Assembly (NCBI GenBank): GCA_910585655.1
Contig: CAJUFW010000122.1
Coordinates: 1-10,611, forward strand
Reading direction: 5' to 3'
Length of the DNA stretch: 10,611 nucleotides
From: an uncultured Lachnospiraceae bacterium
GTDB taxonomy: Bacteria; Bacillota_A; Clostridia; Lachnospirales; Lachnospiraceae
A program made the translations under genes and the position numbers. The stretch's first letter is position 1; the number at the start of each line of letters is the position of its first letter. The notes beneath the pieces are model-generated. The model ran no database searches. It had not been told where the DNA came from and worked only from the letters and a program-made list of their open reading frames with translations. Positions 7,292 through 10,611 of the stretch are shown here, piece after piece.

Positions 7292-8497
7292 TTAGAACAA
7301 ATCCAAAATATGACAAGGCTTCCGGTAAAACACCTGCGAAAAATCCAAATCAGGTGTCTTTATCCGGATATCCGGCGTCATGACAAGACTGCCCGCGTCA
7401 CGAGAGCCGCCAAGCAAAGCAGACAGATTCCCGACATCCAGTTCGATATCGGCAGGAGCGTTGACCCGATTCACTTGATTTTCCCGGTCAGGAGCAAACT
7501 CCAATAAAAAGGTATCATTATTTTCCGAAATGATACTGTCTGAAACTTTTAATATCAGTCTTCCTTTCCCACGGCAACGGCAAAACTTTAACAGTAGTTC
7601 GACATTTACGGCACGAGTCATACCATTTAAGATAGCCCGACAGTCCATTCCGCTAAGCTCCGGCAGAAGCCAGGATAAATCCAGATGATCTGGCAGTCCG
7701 AACTCGATAAATTCAAAATTGGCCAGGAAGACCGTGCTGACAAACCGGAGCAGCCCGATCAGTGCCTTAGTATCCGGAGCAATCAGCGCATTTTTCTGGG
7801 CAAAGTTCGTAAGGCAGTTCAGCGTATTTTCTATTCGGCTAGCGACAAGAAAGCCGCCTGGCACACCAGTTTCATCCAACCAGACAAAAATCCATTGTTT
7901 TTCGGCAAGAGGGGTATCCCCTTCTAATCGTTTGTTAAACACCTTCCGCAGACAGGAAAAGTTGATATTCCCATACATATGGTTGTAAAGATCTAACAAT
8001 ACTGTCAGATCGTCGCCTGGCATCAGCTGACGCACGGAACCTCCTACCTCTGGAAGCCGTTTCAGATCGGAAAGCCGAATCTTCCATTGTATGGTTTTTC
8101 CGGCGGGAGCAAAGCCGAACTGCCGATAGTAGGAGGTACTGAACGGATACAGATGGGACAGGGCATACCCCTCCTGATACATATCCCGCAAAGCCAGATC
8201 CATACAGGCTCGGATAGCGCCGCCACGCCGATGTGCCGGAAGAGTCGCTACACCGCCAACACCACCCATTTTTACGATATGACCATCAAAACGTACCTGT
8301 TTTTTATTGATAATAACAGAAGCTACCGGCGGCTCGTCCTCACTAAGAAAAGCAGCATAAAATTCCTCTAAAGGGCTTGGCACAGCCGTCTGTGCTTTTT
8401 CTCGTTCCTTTTCATATTCAAAAGAATTTTCAAACGCTATTGCCATATTCAAATTGGCTCTCCAGTATTCACTGGGTTGTAATTTTCTTGCAAACAT
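7292..8497 (-). CDS. Eis-like GNAT family N-acetyltransferase
   Basis: This 401-residue protein has the Eis layout: an N-terminal GNAT domain (~1-150), a central GNAT-like domain (~150-285) and a C-terminal SCP2-like domain (~290-401). The acetyl-CoA region GGVGGVATLPAHRRGGAIR (78-96) holds the pyrophosphate-binding loop. YPFSTSYYRQFGFA (117-130) matches the Eis segment with the catalytic tyrosine, probably Y124. In mycobacterial Eis the free carboxylate of the C-terminal phenylalanine takes part in catalysis; this protein also ends in Phe (F401) at nearly the same length. Eis proteins acetylate amines on aminoglycosides, lysine side chains or peptides; the substrate here is unknown. The start is supported by AAGGAGG (8504-8510) six bases upstream. 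It lies downstream of another GNAT gene on the same strand. Confidence 0.88.
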   Translation of the reverse strand: MFARKLQPSEYWRANLNMAIAFENSFEYEKEREKAQTAVPSPLEEFYAAFLSEDEPPVASVIINKKQVRFDGHIVKMGGVGGVATLPAHRRGGAIRACMDLALRDMYQEGYALSHLYPFSTSYYRQFGFAPAGKTIQWKIRLSDLKRLPEVGGSVRQLMPGDDLTVLLDLYNHMYGNINFSCLRKVFNKRLEGDTPLAEKQWIFVWLDETGVPGGFLVASRIENTLNCLTNFAQKNALIAPDTKALIGLLRFVSTVFLANFEFIEFGLPDHLDLSWLLPELSGMDCRAILNGMTRAVNVELLLKFCRCRGKGRLILKVSDSIISENNDTFLLEFAPDRENQVNRVNAPADIELDVGNLSALLGGSRDAGSLVMTPDIRIKTPDLDFSQVFYRKPCHILDLF

Positions 8498-8537
8498 TTT
8501 GTTCCTCCTTTGTTTTCCTCTATGTTATTACTGTTGT

Positions 8538-8714
8538 TTATGGTTGAAAGTCTGCTTCACAGCTCTGGATAAACTGAAGCACCTGATGTTTTTCTACGGC
8601 AGAAAGAGGAAGGAGACGTTCATACTTTGCAAGCGCACCCTTTCCCTTAAAATAATTCTTTGGATGCCTGATTCGGACAAATGGATTCAAATGTTTTCCC
8701 GTAATATTCCACAT
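8538..8714 (-). other. Short protein-like reading frame, possible gene fragment
   Basis: A 58-codon frame runs from ATG at 8714 to TAA at 8538-8540. It overlaps the end of the small GNAT gene in another frame and fills most of the gap before the Eis-like gene. Its second half (KGALAKYERLLPLS, then AVEKHQVLQFIQSCEADF) has the alternating hydrophobic/charged pattern of a real helical C-terminus, unlike a random intergenic frame. There is no convincing ribosome binding site. It could be the 3' remnant of a lost gene, a small coupled gene, or chance. I do not recognise a family. Confidence 0.3.
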
Positions 8715-9189
8715 CAATCACTGTCCCATCTGGGTAATATTCCTTACCGGATTTTATATATTCGGAAAAACCATAGTGGGCATAGATCTCTTTGGTTTTC
8801 TCTTCGGCTGGTTCTACGCCAAGAGTAGCTTTTGTAAATCCTTTCTGCTGCAAATCCTCTATCATGAAATGAAATAATTTTGAAAAATATCCTTTTCCTT
8901 GAAACTTGTCAATCGTTCGGAATGCAGACAAGTAAACGGTATGATTGTCAACTAAACCAGTACTGTTTTGTACGATCTTGGGATGAATCATCGCGGTTGC
9001 TTCGCAAATAACGGTTCCATCCAGTATCCCATAGTAAGGAATGATATAACCCTGCTTATAGTTTTCTATGTTCTGTTTTTTCCAAACTATCCAGTTTTCT
9101 TTGTCTGTTCCGCTTCGGGTAATTTCATAATCCCATTTTATGTTCATTTCTGGAAGAGAAGCTATCTTACAAATAAAAAGTTCGGTCAT
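8647..9189 (-). CDS. GNAT family N-acetyltransferase, small
   Basis: This 180-residue acetyltransferase is a single GNAT domain. Central strands lead to the acetyl-CoA loop FQGKGYFSKLF (96-106), matching the family's Q/R-x-x-G-x-G/A motif, and IYAHYGFSEY (135-144) is the usual motif B ending. The substrate is unknown. I chose ATG at 9189, which has GGAG at 9199-9202 with 9-base spacing. The frame extends upstream to GTG at 9240, which would add 17 residues but lacks a ribosome binding site; ATG at 9204 is a third option. The C-terminal tail after EYYGKTF (161-167) is unlike a typical GNAT end and overlaps another protein-like frame, so the 3' end may be disturbed. The Eis-like gene follows 149 bases downstream on the same strand. 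Confidence 0.83.
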   Translation of the reverse strand: MTELFICKIASLPEMNIKWDYEITRSGTDKENWIVWKKQNIENYKQGYIIPYYGILDGTVICEATAMIHPKIVQNSTGLVDNHTVYLSAFRTIDKFQGKGYFSKLFHFMIEDLQQKGFTKATLGVEPAEEKTKEIYAHYGFSEYIKSGKEYYPDGTVIDVEYYGKTFESICPNQASKELF

Positions 9190-9261
9190 TTCTTTTTGCT
9201 CCATTTCAAATACCAATTTATACCACGAATAGAATACCACAATTACACTCCGATTGCTATC

Positions 9262-9280
9262 AAATTTATAAAATAAATTT
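9262..9280. repeat. Perfect AT-rich inverted repeat upstream of the small GNAT gene
   Basis: AAATTTAT (9262-9269) and ATAAATTT (9273-9280) form a perfect 8-base inverted repeat around AAA, about 75 bases upstream of the GNAT start. It could be a regulator binding site for the - strand gene. In such AT-rich DNA it could also be chance. Confidence 0.35.
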
Positions 9281-9310
9281 CATTTTCTCTCCGTTTTTAT
9301 AGTATGGTTT

Positions 9311-9942
9311 TTAGAGTGGGAAGTACGTTTCTTTTTGCCGCATCACATAATCACTGATTTTTTCGTCATACGGCGGATATAGATAGTGTAACCGTCGGGC
9401 TACGTCTGCTGAAATCTATCATTCATATGGTCAATAGCAAACAGGATTTCCCTACGACATAGCCCTTTTATTATGTATGTGGTAGTATTCCAAAATTCAT
9501 TACAGCAATCATCAAACATGCGTGCTGTTGGGCGCTGTAGATGGTAATCAATATCTGACGGCACTGGCGGCTGAGCGATACGGTTATCCTTATCCAGTAG
9601 CAATTTTACAAGTTTATCCCTTGTGAAATATTCGTCTAATAAATCCAGTGGCAGTAGAGTCAAATCCATTTTAACATCATCATAAAAGAGCATTAGATAA
9701 GAAAACCCATTTTCTTCTGCTGGAAATAACTCCATATCTTCTGGTTTCTGCATAATCAATCTTTCACCAAACACGTTCAGCCATTCATCGTCTGCGTAGC
9801 TTTCTTCTGACGGAGCATTTTCTTTTTTTAATGTGGAAATTCCTGAAACAAGGTAAAATTCAGAAAGGATTACGGAAAGATTGACAGGGCTGGGATTTTC
9901 TCGTATGATATTAGTAAGTGGAAAAGAACATTTGAAGGGCAA
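9311..9942 (-). pseudogene. aadE: Aminoglycoside 6-adenylyltransferase (ANT(6)/aadE-like) remnant
   Basis: The 180-codon frame 9942-9400 contains an unmistakable middle of an ANT(6)-type enzyme: DDEWLNVFG, IMQKPEDMELFP, GFSYLMLF, MDLTLLP (third acidic ligand, D93), DIDYH and DDCCNEFWN, then IIKGLCRREILFAIDH. Three lesions are visible. First, homology begins only near residue 49, so the N-terminal GSR...DYD nucleotide- and metal-binding motifs are missing; the preceding ~48 codons look like unrelated antisense DNA. Second, from memory of the family, about 60-75 residues are missing after AIDHMND. Third, family-like sequence resumes in another frame (9415-9311) as ISADVARRLHYLYPPYDEK and stops at TAA (9311-9313). 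The intact enzyme adenylylates streptomycin at position 6; this remnant should be inactive. It suggests a past resistance-gene insertion or an old chromosomal homologue. Confidence 0.85.
9881..9909 (+). promoter_or_regulatory. Near-consensus sigma-A promoter for the Rpn-type pseudogene
   Basis: TTGACA (9881-9886), exactly 17 bases, then TATGAT (9904-9909): a perfect -35 and a -10 with one mismatch. It points to the pseudogene at 10021, leaving a leader of about 100 bases. It sits inside the open frame that reads antisense into the aadE-like remnant, which is the main evidence that the start of that frame is not genuine. Confidence 0.7.
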
Positions 9943-10020
9943 AAATAGGAATAGATATTGTTTTATGAGAAAGGGAATTGTTAAATAGGAGAAATCAAAG
10001 TATAGAGGGAGAGAATCATC

Positions 10021-10522
10021 ATGTCTGAATTTTTAATGAAGCCGAAAATTGATTTATCCTTATTTGTCCAAAATACATGAGGAGGAAAAACAAGGGATTT
10101 TAGATGTCAGAATTTTATTAAATAATGATACAGAAATTGATACAGAAATACAACTTTCCGAATTGGCAGCCTGGGCAGACCGTTCTGTATTTTATCTTTC
10201 TAAAATGTATGTAAGCCAAATAAAAAAAGGTGAAAAATATGATGTGTTTAAAAAATGTGTCAGTATCAGCATTTTAGATTTTATTTTGTTTAAAGAGGAT
10301 AAGAACTTTTATTCTTGTTTTCATATTATGGAAGATACCAGACATACGAAATATACAGATAAAATAGAATTTCATGTAATAGAATTACCAAAACTGCCTG
10401 TAGAATTAAAAGAAAATAATGACGATATTTTGTTATGGGCAAAGTTTATCAATGCAGAGAAAGAGGAGGAATTTGATATGATAGCAGCAAAAAATCCTTA
10501 TATCCAGAGTGCTTATGATTAG
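10021..10522 (+). pseudogene. Rpn-family PD-(D/E)XK nuclease (recombination-promoting nuclease/putative transposase), broken
   Basis: ATG at 10021, with GAGGGAG at 10005-10011, begins MSEFLMKPKID, the characteristic start of this clostridial family, but the frame stops at TGA (10078-10080) after 19 codons. The remainder reads from about 10049 in another frame: KIHEEEKQGILDVR, EIQLSELAAWADRSVFYLSKM, VFKKCVSISILDF, FHIMEDTRHTKYTDKIEFHV and LPKLPVELKE. The simplest explanation is an internal deletion of several dozen codons (the region normally between PKID and the IHE segment) that also shifted the frame. Nuclease residues D (10103-10105) and E-x-Q (10145-10153) remain. The end is also cut: the frame stops at SAYD (TAG 10520-10522), where relatives continue with a long charged tail. 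Intact relatives nick or cut DNA and promote RecA-independent recombination. The promoter survives although the gene is dead. Confidence 0.82.
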
Positions 10523-10563
10523 CTCCTATTAGGAAAACACACTGTCAAAAGGTTTTTTGCTTT

Positions 10564-10581
10564 GGCGGGGGTCAGCCCGCC
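10564..10581. other. GC-rich hairpin at the right edge
   Basis: GGCGGG (10564-10569) pairs with CCCGCC (10576-10581) across a 6-base loop. Neither strand has a good U-tract directly after it, so it is a poor match for an intrinsic terminator. It marks the abrupt change from AT-rich to GC-rich DNA. Confidence 0.4.
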
Positions 10582-10611
10582 TCGGCGGTGTCAGTGGTGT
10601 TGATTTCAATG
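10572..10611 (-). CDS. Possible C-terminus of a gene running in from the right, partial
   Basis: On the - strand the last bases read IEINTTDTAEAG followed by TGA (10572-10574). The stretch is GC-richer than anything else in the window and uses GC-ending codons, as expected if a different element begins here. Twelve codons do not identify a product, and this may be non-coding. Confidence 0.25.
   Translation of the reverse strand, partial: IEINTTDTAEAG

Noticed and set aside
7685..8371. Several + strand frames of 80-94 codons opposite the Eis-like gene.
   Set aside because: They are antisense to a well-supported gene, have no ribosome binding sites and show low-complexity, basic translations typical of shadows.
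8454..8828. A 124-codon + strand frame covering the gap between the two acetyltransferase genes.
   Set aside because: It is antisense to the starts and ends of both genes, rich in Cys/Leu/Phe, and lacks a ribosome binding site; the - strand frame in the same gap is more protein-like.
9400..9942. A functional short nucleotidyltransferase (180 residues).
   Set aside because: The nucleotide- and metal-binding N-terminal motifs are missing, and a family C-terminus continues in another frame, so a pseudogene explains it better.

Overview
The window looks like an accessory region of a low-GC Gram-positive gut anaerobe, most likely Lachnospiraceae or a close clostridial relative. Three things point there: strong AGGAGG-type ribosome binding sites, moderate AT richness, and the family mix (AAA-ATPase_like/PD-(D/E)XK fusion proteins, an Rpn-type nuclease, an ANT(6)-type gene remnant and an IS200/IS605-like end). 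The genus is inference; no rRNA or other marker gene is present.

Layout, left to right. Positions 1-54 resemble the right end of an IS200/IS605 (TnpB-type) element. Positions 191-3518 hold a two-gene + strand operon for a pair of ABC exporter half-transporters, each with a membrane domain followed by an ATPase domain; the genes overlap, and the products probably form a heterodimer. Positions 3592-7142 hold two tandem genes for an AAA-ATPase_like + PD-(D/E)XK nuclease fusion. They share 1,739 bp with no difference that I can see (3601-5339 and 5395-7133), and the repeat begins almost exactly at the ribosome binding site. A promoter-like relic and a perfect 13-bp hairpin follow at 7172-7238.

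On the - strand, 9189-7292 carries two acetyltransferase genes: a small GNAT protein and a 401-residue Eis-like protein. The gap between them, overlapping the end of the first, contains a short protein-like reading frame (8538-8714). From 9311 to 10522 the sequence is a graveyard. It holds an aminoglycoside 6-adenylyltransferase (aadE-like) remnant with its N-terminus lost, an internal deletion and a frameshift. Divergent from it is an Rpn-family PD-(D/E)XK nuclease pseudogene that still has a near-consensus promoter. The last ~40 bases are markedly GC-richer and may be the 3' end of a - strand gene of another element.

How the genes work together: the ABC pair is a functional unit with unknown substrate. 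The duplicated ATPase-nuclease genes, the Rpn relic and the IS605 end indicate a region shaped by repeated insertion, duplication and decay. I see no intact defence island, CRISPR array, tRNA or rRNA. The best candidate for something new is the identical tandem pair of ATPase-nuclease fusions and the repeated sequence at its borders.
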